Source of the DNA: Bryobacteraceae bacterium CoA2 C42
GTDB lineage: Bacteria > Acidobacteriota > Terriglobia > Bryobacterales > Bryobacteraceae
Direction: 5' to 3'
DNA length: 60,849 nt
Assembly: GCA_019931245.1 (NCBI GenBank)
Contig: JAINDL010000020.1
Span: 1-60,849, forward strand
Shown here: positions 38,899-52,044 of the stretch, piece after piece
Layout of the letters: every line of letters starts with the position of its first letter
Numbering within the stretch: the first letter of the stretch is position 1
The notes under the pieces: generated by a model
Databases searched by the model: none
Told to the model about the DNA's origin: nothing
Seen by the model: only the letters and a program-made list of their open reading frames with translations
Translations under genes and position numbers: made by a program

Positions 38899-39798
38899 CT
38901 TCAGCTTCTCGAGCGCCTTCTCGCCCTCCGGCGTATTCAGCTCCCAATACTTCATCCGCTCACTCGCCAGCATAACGGCCTTCACGCCCTCGCTCGTCTC
39001 GTAGCGGACCACCCGGTGCGGCGCGGCCTCCTCCACCCAGTAGGCCCGCCACCGCTTGCCCACCGTGACCCGGTACTCGTCCAGCCCCTCGCCCCCGTCC
39101 CGCCGCATTAACTCCGCCTCCTCCCACCGCGCCGGGCCCTCCTTGAACCGCGATACCTGCAGCGCCAGCATCATCGGTAGCTTGCGGATCTCCCCCGCCT
39201 TCATCACCGGCCGCGCCATCCCCCGCGCCCACAGCATCAACGTATCCTCGCTGATCCCCAACTCCGGATACCGCACCAGCACCTCCTGGTCTCCCTCCCC
39301 GTCGAAGTAGCTATGGCTCTCGACGCGAATCGCCGAGTCATTGAAAATCGCCGACTTGAATAGATTCCCACACCACTCCTGGCTCGACCAAGTCACCTTC
39401 GTCGGCGCCCCGGCCGGCTTGCCATTCACCGAAGCCAGCGCCACAAACGCCGAGAGCTGCAGGTTGTAGTCATAGATCCCGGTCTGAAAATCTTCCACCA
39501 GATTCAGCTTCATCACCGGAAACTCATCATTCTTCGGCCGCACCCCAGGGTCGCTCTTCACCCGCGCCGAATTGGCGAACGTCTCCGCCACCGTTATGGC
39601 CACCGCCGTGCCCCGCCGCGGCGCCCCGTAGCGCGGATAGGTCAGCTCATAGCTCGTCAACTCCGCCTGCCCGTCCCCCCAGGTCTTCCAGAACGCCGCA
39701 TCATAAGCCGGCGAATCCGGCGAGGTCACCACCGTCGGCTTCTCCGGAACCCGTGCACAACCCGCCAACAGTACCAAACTCAACAACCAAATCTTCAT
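38863..39798 (-). CDS. Lipoprotein of unknown function
   Basis: A 311-residue protein with a clear lipobox (LVLLAGC, Cys at residue 14), so lipidated at the outer side of the inner membrane or moved to the outer membrane. I do not recognise the fold. The body is rich in beta-type stretches (ELTSYELTYPRYGAPRRG, VMKLNLVEDFQTGIYDYNLQLS, YRVTVGKRWRAYWVEEAAPHRVVRYE). A secretion-linked or LolA-like lipid-binding fold is possible but unproven. The ATG overlaps the stop of the HNH gene (39795-39798), so it is translated with the ATPase/HNH pair. Confidence 0.75.
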   Translation of the reverse strand: MKIWLLSLVLLAGCARVPEKPTVVTSPDSPAYDAAFWKTWGDGQAELTSYELTYPRYGAPRRGTAVAITVAETFANSARVKSDPGVRPKNDEFPVMKLNLVEDFQTGIYDYNLQLSAFVALASVNGKPAGAPTKVTWSSQEWCGNLFKSAIFNDSAIRVESHSYFDGEGDQEVLVRYPELGISEDTLMLWARGMARPVMKAGEIRKLPMMLALQVSRFKEGPARWEEAELMRRDGGEGLDEYRVTVGKRWRAYWVEEAAPHRVVRYETSEGVKAVMLASERMKYWELNTPEGEKALEKLKLHGIGPVGLRK

Positions 39799-40580
39799 AA
39801 CAATCCCTTACTCCGCAGAAAATCTCCCGCCGCCCGAAACAACAACTCCGCCTGTCCCCAGTCACTTTCGCAAACCCGCTGGAAACTAGCAGCACACTGC
39901 GAATGCGGCGCCGCCGGACTTTGCGCAAAGGCAATCTCATCCCCAAACTCGCTAACCATCCTACCCGCCCGCAGCAATTCATTTGCCATGTACAACGCCC
40001 GAACCACCCGGGCCCGTTCCGTCACCAAATCATCATCCCGCTCCGCCTCCGCCCCTAACCGAAAAAACTCGATCGTTCTCCGCCCCCGCTCCGACGACCC
40101 CGCCGGCACCGCCGCATAACCCACGAAGGTAATCAGCTCCGCCGGATCCTCATCCACCTCCCCAATCGGATACACCAACAGCGGCCGCTCTGCCCGCATC
40201 GATCGCGGATCCTCCCCATCCCACATCCGCGTTCCCGCCACCGGAAACTCGTCCCTCTTCAGTCCCCGATTGCACCGGATGCACGCCACTGCGTAGTTCA
40301 ACGGATGATACGCCAACAGATAGTAACCGCTCTTCGGCCGGTAATGCTCTACATCCAACTCCCCCGCGTACACCGGGTCCGTACCAATCCGCCGCTCGCA
40401 ATACGCGCACTTCCCGTGCTGCAACTGCACGTACACATCCTTCACCTCACTCCAAATTCCCGCCGCCTCCTCGTACCGCCCCGCCTGCCGGAACCGCTCC
40501 GTGCGCTCGCGCGCTCGCCGGAGCCACCTGTCCCCAATCGCTGCTTCCAAATCAGCCTGCGTTATCGCGTAGCGTCGCAT
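39795..40580 (-). CDS. HNH endonuclease, PtuB-like (TIGR02646-like)
   Basis: A 261-residue protein. The metal-binding HNH region is GKCAYCERRIG, then ELDVEHYRPKSGYYLLAYHPLNY, then ACIRCNRGLKRDEFPV: two CxxC pairs flanking the EH..N core. This arrangement is found in PtuB nucleases of Septu and in the HNH subunit of retron-Ec78. The upstream ATPase gene ends six bases before this start, so they form the PtuA-PtuB order. It probably cuts DNA or RNA when licensed by the ATPase. Downstream, a lipoprotein gene overlaps by four bases. Confidence 0.82.
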   Translation of the reverse strand: MRRYAITQADLEAAIGDRWLRRARERTERFRQAGRYEEAAGIWSEVKDVYVQLQHGKCAYCERRIGTDPVYAGELDVEHYRPKSGYYLLAYHPLNYAVACIRCNRGLKRDEFPVAGTRMWDGEDPRSMRAERPLLVYPIGEVDEDPAELITFVGYAAVPAGSSERGRRTIEFFRLGAEAERDDDLVTERARVVRALYMANELLRAGRMVSEFGDEIAFAQSPAAPHSQCAASFQRVCESDWGQAELLFRAAGDFLRSKGLL

Positions 40581-40586
40581 CGCTGC

Positions 40587-41699
40587 CTACCGCTCGCTCA
40601 GCCGCCCGCTCAGCCGCCGCATCAATTCCAAAACCTTCTCAGGATTCTCCGCCGTCGCCTCCCGCGCCAGCGTCTTCAATTCCTCCTGCGCCCCCGCCGC
40701 CCGCGTCGAATCCAAACCAAACAACGGACTCACCAGCACCTGCTGCGCGTCCATCCCAAACATCTGCCGGTCCGGCTCCACCGCCATCGCCGTCCCGTCC
40801 TCCCCAACCTTCATCACCCGCACAAACCGAGACTCAAGCGACCCCGCAATCAAAGGGCTATGGGACGTCACAATGAACTGCAGCCTCGGCAAACCCCGCT
40901 GCAGGGTCCCGACAATCTTCCGTTGCCACTCCGGGTGCAGATGCAAATCCAACTCATCCACCAACACCAGGCCCGCCAACTCCTCCATCCGCCCGTCAGC
41001 CGCCTGCGCCAAATGATAAAGCAAATCACTGACCCACGCCACATACGCCCGGTACCCGTCCGAAAGAGCCTCAAACGGAAGCCGCAAACCCCGGTAGACG
41101 AACTCTCCGTCAAACCGCAGCTCCTCCGGCAGCAGCCGGTTCATCAGCTCCACCACCTCCTCGCGCCGTGGCGACGAAGCGAACCACAACTCAAGCGGCA
41201 TCAACTCCACATACGGCTCAAACAGGCCCGCCACTCTCTGATACCGCAGGTGGCGCCTCTTCCGTAGCGAATGCCCGCTGAACTCCCCGTCCTGCACCCG
41301 CCGCGTCGCCCCGTAACCAACTACAAAGTCCTCCGCTCCCCGCTCCCCGTACAAAGTCTTCAGCCTATCCTGCTCCCAGTCGAGACCACGCAACGGACCA
41401 AGCCTCTCTCCCTCTCCAGCACGAAATATCCCGACACTAAAACTCGAAGAGTCCGCGAACTCGCCCTCCACCTTCGCTTCCTCGCACCCACTTCGCACCA
41501 GCAGGAAAGGTACAAAGCCCGATGAACCAGCCATCAGTGGAGCCAACACCGCCATCGCCGCCGCCTTCAGCACGGTCGTCTTCCCCGCGCCGTTGTTCCC
41601 CAACAACAACGTGAAATTGCCCTCCGGAGGATACGAAAACCGCATCTCCGCCTCCCGAAAACACCGCAGATCGCGAAGCCGTAACTCCCTGAGATACAT
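40587..41699 (-). CDS. SMC/ABC-type ATPase, PtuA-like (AAA_15/AAA_21)
   Basis: A 370-residue ATPase. LRDLRCFREAEMRF starts the domain, Walker A is LGNNGAGKTT near residue 33, the signature-like LSDGYRAYVAWVSD near 216, Walker B LVLVDELDLHLHPEW and the switch His in IVTSHSPLIAGS. This is the overcoming-lysogeny/RecF-like AAA layout. Paired with an HNH gene it matches Septu PtuA, though it is shorter than typical PtuA (about 450-500 residues), with a small middle insert instead of a long coiled coil. It is seven bases downstream of trmJ, suggesting cotranscription with a tRNA methyltransferase. A repair role is an alternative. Confidence 0.82.
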   Translation of the reverse strand: MYLRELRLRDLRCFREAEMRFSYPPEGNFTLLLGNNGAGKTTVLKAAAMAVLAPLMAGSSGFVPFLLVRSGCEEAKVEGEFADSSSFSVGIFRAGEGERLGPLRGLDWEQDRLKTLYGERGAEDFVVGYGATRRVQDGEFSGHSLRKRRHLRYQRVAGLFEPYVELMPLELWFASSPRREEVVELMNRLLPEELRFDGEFVYRGLRLPFEALSDGYRAYVAWVSDLLYHLAQAADGRMEELAGLVLVDELDLHLHPEWQRKIVGTLQRGLPRLQFIVTSHSPLIAGSLESRFVRVMKVGEDGTAMAVEPDRQMFGMDAQQVLVSPLFGLDSTRAAGAQEELKTLAREATAENPEKVLELMRRLSGRLSER

Positions 41700-41706
41700 A
41701 CCGCCC

Positions 41707-42439
41707 CTATTGTCGCAATTTCCAGAGGATCTGCCGAACCATCCCCTGCCACTGCACCGCGTCCCGCTGGCCCAACCCCATTCGCCGCACCAGCCGCCGC
41801 AGCTTCAACTCCGTCGACTCCACCACCCGCTCCTGCACATACCCACTCTCCCCCAGCGCCTCCCGCAACAACCCCGTCAGCCGGTCCACCTCCGCCGTCG
41901 TTGCCGCTCGCTGCTCCCCCCCGCCCCGGTCCTTCCATCCCCCGTCCCGCACCAGCTCATACAGCGTCACCGCCACCGCCTGCCCCAGATTCATCGACCC
42001 GTGCGGCTCCCGCGTCGGAATGCGCATCAAAAAATGGCAGTAGCTCATCTCCTCGTTCGAAAGCCCAAACTTCTCGCTCCCAAACAGCAGCGCCGTCGGC
42101 CCTCCCCGCCGCCGAATCCGCCGCGCCCCGTCCTCGAGCCGGTACAAAGGCAGCTGCATCTCCCGCTTCCCCACCGAGGACGTCCCCACCACCAGCGTCG
42201 CGTCCTCCACCGCCTCCGCCACACTCCCGTACTCCCGCGCCCCCGCCAACACCTCCCCGGCGTGTGTCGCCGACTTCGCCTCCTCCACCGCCACCCGGTA
42301 AGCGTCCACCAACCGCAAATCCGTCATCCCGAAATTGCTCATCGCCCGCGCCACCGCGCCAATGTTCAACGGATTCCGCGGACTCGCCAAAACCACCCGA
42401 AACAAAGCAGGATTCAAGTCCCCAGTGTAAACTGCCAGC

Positions 42440-42441
<2 letters not shown>
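41707..42441 (-). CDS. trmJ: SPOUT RNA methyltransferase, TrmJ-like
   Basis: A 244-residue member of the TrmH/SpoU family: VVLASPRNPLNIGAVARAMSNFG (motif 1), LLFGSEKFGLSNEE (motif 2) and MNLGQAVAVTLYEL (motif 3, knot). The C-terminal 80 residues match the TrmJ extension. TrmJ 2'-O-methylates position 32 of tRNAs. The ATG at 42441 shares bases with the divergent GDPD start (CATG at 42439-42442); a TTG at 42417 is also possible and would avoid the overlap. The gene leads an operon with the ATPase, HNH and lipoprotein genes. Confidence 0.88.
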
Positions 42442-46757
<4,316 letters not shown>

Positions 46758-46967
46758 AAAATAGACCGTTATTTATATAACCGGATTCGTAGGCGTTGTG
46801 GAAATGTGGATTCCTTCCTAAATTGTACAAAATCCAACCCCTTCCTGCCCAGCCACCTGGTGGATTCCCCTGCGGACAACCCCGGATAACCTTCCCCCCC
46901 GCCAGCTACCCACAACCATCCACCGGATATCCTGAGCCCCATCTGTGGAAAACAAATGTAAGCCCCT
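46758..46967. promoter_or_regulatory. dnaA-dnaN spacer with DnaA-box-like sites and an AT-rich stretch
   Basis: Three near-consensus DnaA boxes on the minus strand: ATTTCCACA (46797-46805), GAATCCACA (46805-46813) and TTTTCCACA (46944-46952), the last fitting TTWTNCACA. An AT-rich tract (GTTATTTATATAAC, 46769-46782) lies just before dnaN. This could be one half of oriC or an autoregulatory DnaA-binding spacer. Confidence 0.5.
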
Positions 46968-48251
46968 TTAGATTGAATCAGTTAAGCTGTGGAGCAGCCT
47001 GTTTAAATCTCCATCCCGCTGCCGCAGCTTGTCAATCTTCTGCACCGAATGCAGCACCGTCGTATGGTGCTTGCCCCCGAAGTAGCGCCCAATCTCCGGC
47101 AGGGACGACGGCGTCATCTCCTTGGCCAGGTACATCGCCACCTGACGCGGGAAGGCAATATTCTGCACGTTCGTCTTCAACTTCAACTGCCCCGGCTGCA
47201 AACTGAACCGCTCCGCCACCGCCCGCACAATCAAATCAATCGTAACCCGCCGCTCCCCTCCCCCGGAAAGTTGCTTTAAAACCTGCTGCGCCATGCCCAG
47301 CGTGATCGGCGAGTCCATCACCGAACTGTAAGCCACCAGCTTCACCAGCGCCCCTTCCAGCTCGCGCACGTTCGACTTCGTCTTCGTAGCGATATAAATC
47401 CGCACATCCTCGGGCAGCTGCATCCCCTCGGCTTCGGCCTTCTTGTCCAGGATCGCCATCTTGGTCTCCAGGTCCGGCGGCTGCACATCCACCATCAGGC
47501 CCCACTCAAACCGACTTCTCAGTCGGTCCGTTAACCCCTGCGTCTGCTTCGGCGGCTGGTCCGAACTCAGCACAATCTGCTTGCCGTTCTCATGCAGAGC
47601 GTTGAAAGTGTGGAAAAACTCCTCCTGCGTCCGTTCCTTGTTCGCCAAAACCTGCACATCGTCCATCAGCAGAATATCCGCCGTCCGATAATGCTGATGA
47701 AACGTCGACATCCGGTCGGTCTTGATGCAGTCGATCATCTCGTTCATGAACTTCTCGCTCGACGTGTAGATGATCTTCATCGACCCGTAACGGTCCGCCA
47801 GAGTCCGCCCGATGGCGTGCATCAGATGCGTCTTGCCCATCCCAACCCCGCCATAAATGAACAAAGGGTTGTACCGCTCTGCCGGATTGTCCGCCACCGC
47901 CTTCGCCGCGGCGTGCGCAAATTGGTTGCAGCTTCCCACCACAAAGTTTGAAAAACTGTATTTCGGGTTCAGTGTGCTCACCGTTCCCTCACCAACCCCC
48001 GCCTGCACCGTCACTATCGCCGATACTTCATACTCTACCCGGCTGATCCCCCGCCCCACTGCCTCTATCGCAGCCGCTACATGCTCCCCGTACTCCTGTT
48101 CCAGCCAGACTTTGGTCGCCTCGCTCGATACCCCCACGATCAGCCGCGACCCCACCATACCCTTTTGCTGCGTCGGCGCCAGCCAGTTCTGAAAACTCTC
48201 CGTACTCAATCTCTTGGCAAGCTCTTGTTTAATCTGATCCCAAACCGTCAT
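46968..48251 (-). CDS. dnaA: Chromosomal replication initiator DnaA
   Basis: A 427-residue AAA+ initiator. Domain I is WDQIKQELAKRLSTESFQNWL; domain II is very short; domain III has FIYGGVGMGKTHLMHAIG (Walker A), ILLMDDVQVLANKER (Walker B), SSDQPP and LRSRFEWGL (sensor and Arg-finger regions); domain IV ends with the DnaA box reader RQVAMYLAKEMTPSSLPEIG and FGGKHHTTVLHSV. The frame is open to 48398, but the ATG at 48251 matches the family start. Genes dnaA-dnaN-gyrB all run away from the spacer at 48.3-48.9 kb. Confidence 0.97.
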   Translation of the reverse strand: MTVWDQIKQELAKRLSTESFQNWLAPTQQKGMVGSRLIVGVSSEATKVWLEQEYGEHVAAAIEAVGRGISRVEYEVSAIVTVQAGVGEGTVSTLNPKYSFSNFVVGSCNQFAHAAAKAVADNPAERYNPLFIYGGVGMGKTHLMHAIGRTLADRYGSMKIIYTSSEKFMNEMIDCIKTDRMSTFHQHYRTADILLMDDVQVLANKERTQEEFFHTFNALHENGKQIVLSSDQPPKQTQGLTDRLRSRFEWGLMVDVQPPDLETKMAILDKKAEAEGMQLPEDVRIYIATKTKSNVRELEGALVKLVAYSSVMDSPITLGMAQQVLKQLSGGGERRVTIDLIVRAVAERFSLQPGQLKLKTNVQNIAFPRQVAMYLAKEMTPSSLPEIGRYFGGKHHTTVLHSVQKIDKLRQRDGDLNRLLHSLTDSI

Positions 48252-48520
48252 AGTACTATAACTCTCAGAAAGACCACCGTCCAAACACACCTTTCCCACA
48301 CGTTTTGCACATGCTGTGGAAAACCAAACTAAGCACAGAGACTGTGGGTGAAAAAGGTTCGGAGGGACCTGGATCAACATTTGGATACAACCATCCAAAT
48401 GCCAAACGGAACCTCAGAATAGCACAGCGCTCCACCACCCCCACAAGCGTTTTACATAGAAATAACTCCTTTATAATCAACAAAAAGACATTTCAAAAAC
48501 CTTTTGTTTCCACTCAGCAG
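48252..48520. other. Candidate oriC region upstream of dnaA
   Basis: DnaA-box-like sites: TTTTGCACA (48303-48311, fits TTWTNCACA), TTTTCCACA on the minus strand (48315-48323, fits), weaker TTTCCCACA (48292-48300) and TCACCCACA on the minus strand (48343-48351). An AT-rich stretch follows at about 48448-48512 (TTTTACATAGAAATAACTCC, then TTTATAATCAACAAAAAGAC), suitable as an unwinding element. No coding frame. The box cluster plus AT-rich DNA beside dnaA is the classical origin layout; the strand composition does not switch here, however. Confidence 0.55.
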
Positions 48521-48885
48521 AACGCCGCTTTTGCTCCCCCAAATGGAGTACTTCCACAAGATCTGGTATGCCCTGTTGAGGCCGAACCCAAGAAGTTGGA
48601 GTCCCATTGAGGTGAACACCCTATCGCCACTCCGCCAAGTGCTGTATAGCGTTCCTCTCGCCCCCTCCGTGGTTTCCCCCGCCACCGAACCTCCTCCCCT
48701 CCTGACCCTTCTATACCCATCCCAGAACCAAATTCGCCACCCCAGCGCAACCCGTCGCAGGACGCAACCCTTTCCTGCAGTGCTCGCTCGTACTAGGCTT
48801 TCCCAACCCGACTCCCCACCAGTATTTCGTCTCCTGCCCCCATCCACCCCCCGCACTCGACACCGATCCTAACCGGCGACCAACC
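48521..48885. other. Non-coding stretch between oriC candidate and tRNA-Gly
   Basis: C-rich sequence with no recognisable reading frame, RNA or repeat. Short open frames on both strands have no protein-like features. Confidence 0.5.
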
Positions 48886-48915
48886 TTGACAAGCAGACCA
48901 CCACGTGGGAAACTA
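48886..48915 (+). promoter_or_regulatory. Probable promoter of tRNA-Gly
   Basis: A consensus -35 TTGACA (48886-48891) lies 46 bases upstream of the tRNA. The -10 is weak (AAACTA near 48910-48915). A CACGTG core lies in the spacer. Confidence 0.35.
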
Positions 48916-48931
48916 GACGATGTCGCGTTAA

Positions 48932-49007
<76 letters not shown>

Positions 49008-49021
49008 TTTTTTCACGGCGA

Positions 49022-49645
49022 ATGGCCATGAAGATATGCCTCGGCCTCCTCATCCTGTCCCTGGCCAATGCACAAAATTGGGAGTCTCTTTTTGACGGGG
49101 TATCCACCAAGGGCTGGCTCGAAGTCACTGGAGCCCCTTTCCCCTCCTCTTGGACTATTGAGGACGGTTGCCTCAAAACAGTTCCCAATCCGCAGAACAT
49201 GCAGGACCTACGAACGGTGGCTTCGTTTCGTCATTTTGAGTTTCGCTTCGAGTGGAAACTTGCCCCGGGCGGCAACTCGGGAGTGAAGTACCGCATCGAA
49301 AAGACAGACCGCTGGCAGCGTCCCGGCGAATCCGGTTATCAGGCCCGCGCTCGCGGTGCCGAATACCAGCTCCTTGACGACCCTAAGGCACCCCCCGCCA
49401 AACAAACCGGTTCACTCTATACTATTCACGCCCCCTCCCGACAGACCCACCCCTCCCCTAACGTTTTCCACGAATCCCGTATCGTCGTCCTTCCGGACCG
49501 CGTCGAACACTGGCTCGACGATGAACTGATTCTCACCTACCCGCTCAGCAGCCCACCCACCCAGTCCTTTCTCTCGCTCCAGAATCACAACTCCATCGTC
49601 TGGTTCCGCAACCTCCGGATCCGCCGCCTCAGCCCGGACCCCTAG
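49022..49645 (+). CDS. Secreted DUF1080 (3-keto-disaccharide hydrolase fold) protein
   Basis: A 207-residue protein with a signal peptide (MKICLGLLILSLANAQ). LFDGVSTKGW begins the DUF1080 domain (a concanavalin-like beta sandwich), followed by WTIEDGCLK, FEFRFEWKLAPGGNSGVKYR, GAEYQLLDD and IWFRN-type ending VWFRNLRIR. Related proteins hydrolyse 3-keto-glycosides or bind glycans, and are abundant in Planctomycetes and Acidobacteriota. Translation can start at ATG 49022 or two codons later (MKIC). It sits 14 bases after tRNA-Gly and converges on the glycosyltransferase gene with a four-base overlap of the ends. Confidence 0.88.
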   Translation: MAMKICLGLLILSLANAQNWESLFDGVSTKGWLEVTGAPFPSSWTIEDGCLKTVPNPQNMQDLRTVASFRHFEFRFEWKLAPGGNSGVKYRIEKTDRWQRPGESGYQARARGAEYQLLDDPKAPPAKQTGSLYTIHAPSRQTHPSPNVFHESRIVVLPDRVEHWLDDELILTYPLSSPPTQSFLSLQNHNSIVWFRNLRIRRLSPDP

Positions 49646-50916
49646 GTACAAAACAACTCGCCTACCGTTTCTGCCACCGTATCAACGATGGCCATCTCTG
49701 TCGATACCTTCATCCGCTGCAACTCACCCACAATCCGGTCCGATAACCCCAACAACGGCTGCGCATTCCGCACATCCCACCCAAACCGCAACAAATCCCG
49801 CGCGTAACGGTCCGCGCGAAACGTCTCCCGCGCATACGCCAACGCCCGCTCCCCTATCGCCTTCCGCTCTCCGGGATCCGCCAGCCGCTCCAATGCCGCC
49901 GCCAATTCGGCTACCTCATGCTCCGGATTGATCTTAACCACACACTCCGCCGGCAGTTCGCGGTAGAAGCCCACATCGGTCACCACCACCGCCTTGCTGT
50001 AAAGCATCTCCTCAATCACCGACGCTGAGGCACCCTCAATGGCTGGCAGCCGCAAATTGAAGCAAATGTCCGCTGCCGCCAGACAACAGTGCAGCGTGGC
50101 ATCAGAAACCCGACCAAGAAACCGAACGCGCTCTCCGAGTCCGCGCTCCTTGACAATCCCGTCAAGCCGCCGCTGATAAACCGGGTCCGCCGGACCGGCC
50201 ACCACGTAATACGTCTCAGGGCCTATCGCCTCGAGCACAGCATGCACCCGCTTGTTCGGGTTCACATGTCCTACCGTCACGAGCAGCAGCGCCCCGTCCG
50301 CAATCCCCAACTCATCCCGCCCACCCTCGGTAACCTGTGTCGCCGTTTCGTAGGGAAGCGCGATCCTCCGCGTCGGACCGGTGTACGCCCGCCGCACCGC
50401 CTCCAACAGGTACTCCGAATGCGCAATCACCCCCAGCGCACTTTCCGTGCAACGCTCCACGAGCGGGAAATCCACCACGTCATCACTCTCCCAAACCCGC
50501 TCCCCCGCCAAGCTCCGCTCCGCCGCCGTCCGTCCCGGTTGCCCGTACCAATGCTCCATCTCCGCCACATAGCCCGCCGGATTCGCCTGCTTTTCAAGAT
50601 ACAGGGCCGCGAAGAAGTGGTGCATCACGTAATCGTGCAGAATCACCACGCCCGGGTACTGCCGCGAGACCTCAAAAATCTCCCCGTGATAAGGTAAATG
50701 GTTTCCAAGGTTGTACACCACCAGATCAAATTCCGTCAGCCTTCCCAACTCCGCCGCCGGCGCAAATACCGTCTTCACCTCCACAGCCCGCAGCGCTGCC
50801 CGCTCAAAGTGCCAGACTTCTACTTCAGCCACCTTCGCCAACTCCCGGACGATATAGGAACTCGCCCGCCCAATCGCGCTCCCCTCCGCCAGCGGCGTAA
50901 ACCAAGCGATCTTCAT
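49642..50916 (-). CDS. Glycosyltransferase family 4
   Basis: A 424-residue GT-B fold transferase. WFTPLAEGSAIGRASSYIVREL at the start, VILHDYVMHHFFAALYLE in the middle, VTVGHVNPNKRVHAVLEAI opening the second Rossmann domain, and ICFNLRLPAIEGASASVIEEML (Glu-containing EX7E-type region) fit GT4. The ATG at 50916 overlaps the aminotransferase stop (ATGA), preferred over GTG at 50925. It is the last gene of the glycan operon that begins at 57.15 kb. Confidence 0.9.
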   Translation of the reverse strand: MKIAWFTPLAEGSAIGRASSYIVRELAKVAEVEVWHFERAALRAVEVKTVFAPAAELGRLTEFDLVVYNLGNHLPYHGEIFEVSRQYPGVVILHDYVMHHFFAALYLEKQANPAGYVAEMEHWYGQPGRTAAERSLAGERVWESDDVVDFPLVERCTESALGVIAHSEYLLEAVRRAYTGPTRRIALPYETATQVTEGGRDELGIADGALLLVTVGHVNPNKRVHAVLEAIGPETYYVVAGPADPVYQRRLDGIVKERGLGERVRFLGRVSDATLHCCLAAADICFNLRLPAIEGASASVIEEMLYSKAVVVTDVGFYRELPAECVVKINPEHEVAELAAALERLADPGERKAIGERALAYARETFRADRYARDLLRFGWDVRNAQPLLGLSDRIVGELQRMKVSTEMAIVDTVAETVGELFCT

Positions 50917-52040
50917 AAACCGCACAAGCGCCGCAACTTCGCTGCGACGTAGACGACATCCTCTCTCTTCATCCCCACGTGCGTCGGGAGACTCAACCCC
51001 CGCTCACTCAACCGCTCCGCTACCGGATACCGGCCCCGGCCCTCATAGTACGGCTCCATCACGTGCATCGGGTAAAACACGGGCCGCGTTTCTATACCGA
51101 CCGCGGCCAACCCCCCCATCACCGCATCCCGCTCCACCGCAACATCGCCACCCAGCACCACCGTGTACAGCCAGTAGGCATGCCTGGCCCAGGGCGCCTC
51201 CACCGGCAACTGCAGTGCCCCCGCTACCGGAGCCAACTCTTCGGTGTACCAGCCAGCCACTTGCCGGTGATGCGCCGTGTACTGCGCAATCTGCTCCAAC
51301 TGCGCCAAACCAAGCGCCGCCTGAATATTCGTCATCCGGTAGTTGTAACCAACCACCGGAAACCAATACCGCCGGTCCTGCTGCATTCCTTGGCCGCGGA
51401 GCAGCCGGATTCGCTCCGTTCGCCCGGCATCGCGCAGCGTCACCATCCCGCCCTCACCGGTCGTGATGATTTTGTTCCCGAAAAAGCTAAACGTCCCGGC
51501 ATCGGCCAGCCCGCCCACCTTGCGGCCCTTATACAGCGCCCCGTGCGCCTCCGCCGCGTCCTCTATCACGAACAGACCATGCCGTTCCGCCACCTCGGCA
51601 ATCGCGTCCATGTCCGCCGGGTGTCCGTACAGATGCACCGCAAGAATGCCTTTGGTCCGGGACGTGATGGCCGCCTCGAGCTGCGCCGCATCCAGATTCA
51701 TCGTCCTCGGCTCCGAGTCGACAAACACCGGCCTCGCGCCACAATACGTCACTGCATTCGCGGTTGCAACAAACGTGAGGGTCGGCACAATCACCTCGTC
51801 GCCCGGCCCCACGCCCATCCCTAGCAGCGCCAGGTGCAGCGCGCTCGTGCCGTTATTGGTGGCCACCGCGTGCTCCACCTCGCAGTACGCGGCAAACTGC
51901 CCTTCAAACAAGGGGATAAACCGTCCGATAGACGACACCCAGGTCGACTCCAGACACTCGAGAACATACTTAGCTTCATTTCCCTGAAACTGCGGCGCCG
52001 ATACAGCGATCCGGCGAGGTGCGGGTGCGGGTGAAGGCAT
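50913..52040 (-). CDS. DegT/DnrJ/EryC1/StrS sugar aminotransferase
   Basis: A 375-residue PLP enzyme that transfers an amino group from glutamate to a keto-sugar nucleotide. TNNGTSALHLALLGMGVGPGDEVIVP, VIEDAAEAHGA and the PLP Lys in FSFFGNKIITTGEGG are diagnostic; NYRMTNIQAALGLAQLEQ follows. The start is ATG 52040, directly after an in-frame TTG. With the acetyltransferase at the head of the operon it suggests an N-acylated amino-sugar in the glycan (established pairing of DegT enzymes with PglD/NeuD-type acetyltransferases). Confidence 0.93.
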   Translation of the reverse strand: MPSPAPAPRRIAVSAPQFQGNEAKYVLECLESTWVSSIGRFIPLFEGQFAAYCEVEHAVATNNGTSALHLALLGMGVGPGDEVIVPTLTFVATANAVTYCGARPVFVDSEPRTMNLDAAQLEAAITSRTKGILAVHLYGHPADMDAIAEVAERHGLFVIEDAAEAHGALYKGRKVGGLADAGTFSFFGNKIITTGEGGMVTLRDAGRTERIRLLRGQGMQQDRRYWFPVVGYNYRMTNIQAALGLAQLEQIAQYTAHHRQVAGWYTEELAPVAGALQLPVEAPWARHAYWLYTVVLGGDVAVERDAVMGGLAAVGIETRPVFYPMHVMEPYYEGRGRYPVAERLSERGLSLPTHVGMKREDVVYVAAKLRRLCGL

Positions 52041-52044
52041 CAAT

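Noticed and set aside
48900-48912. CACGTG-centred sequence before tRNA-Gly as a third parS
   Set aside because: The reverse strand reads GTTTCCCACGTGG: an extra base breaks the parS arm and the other arm does not match.
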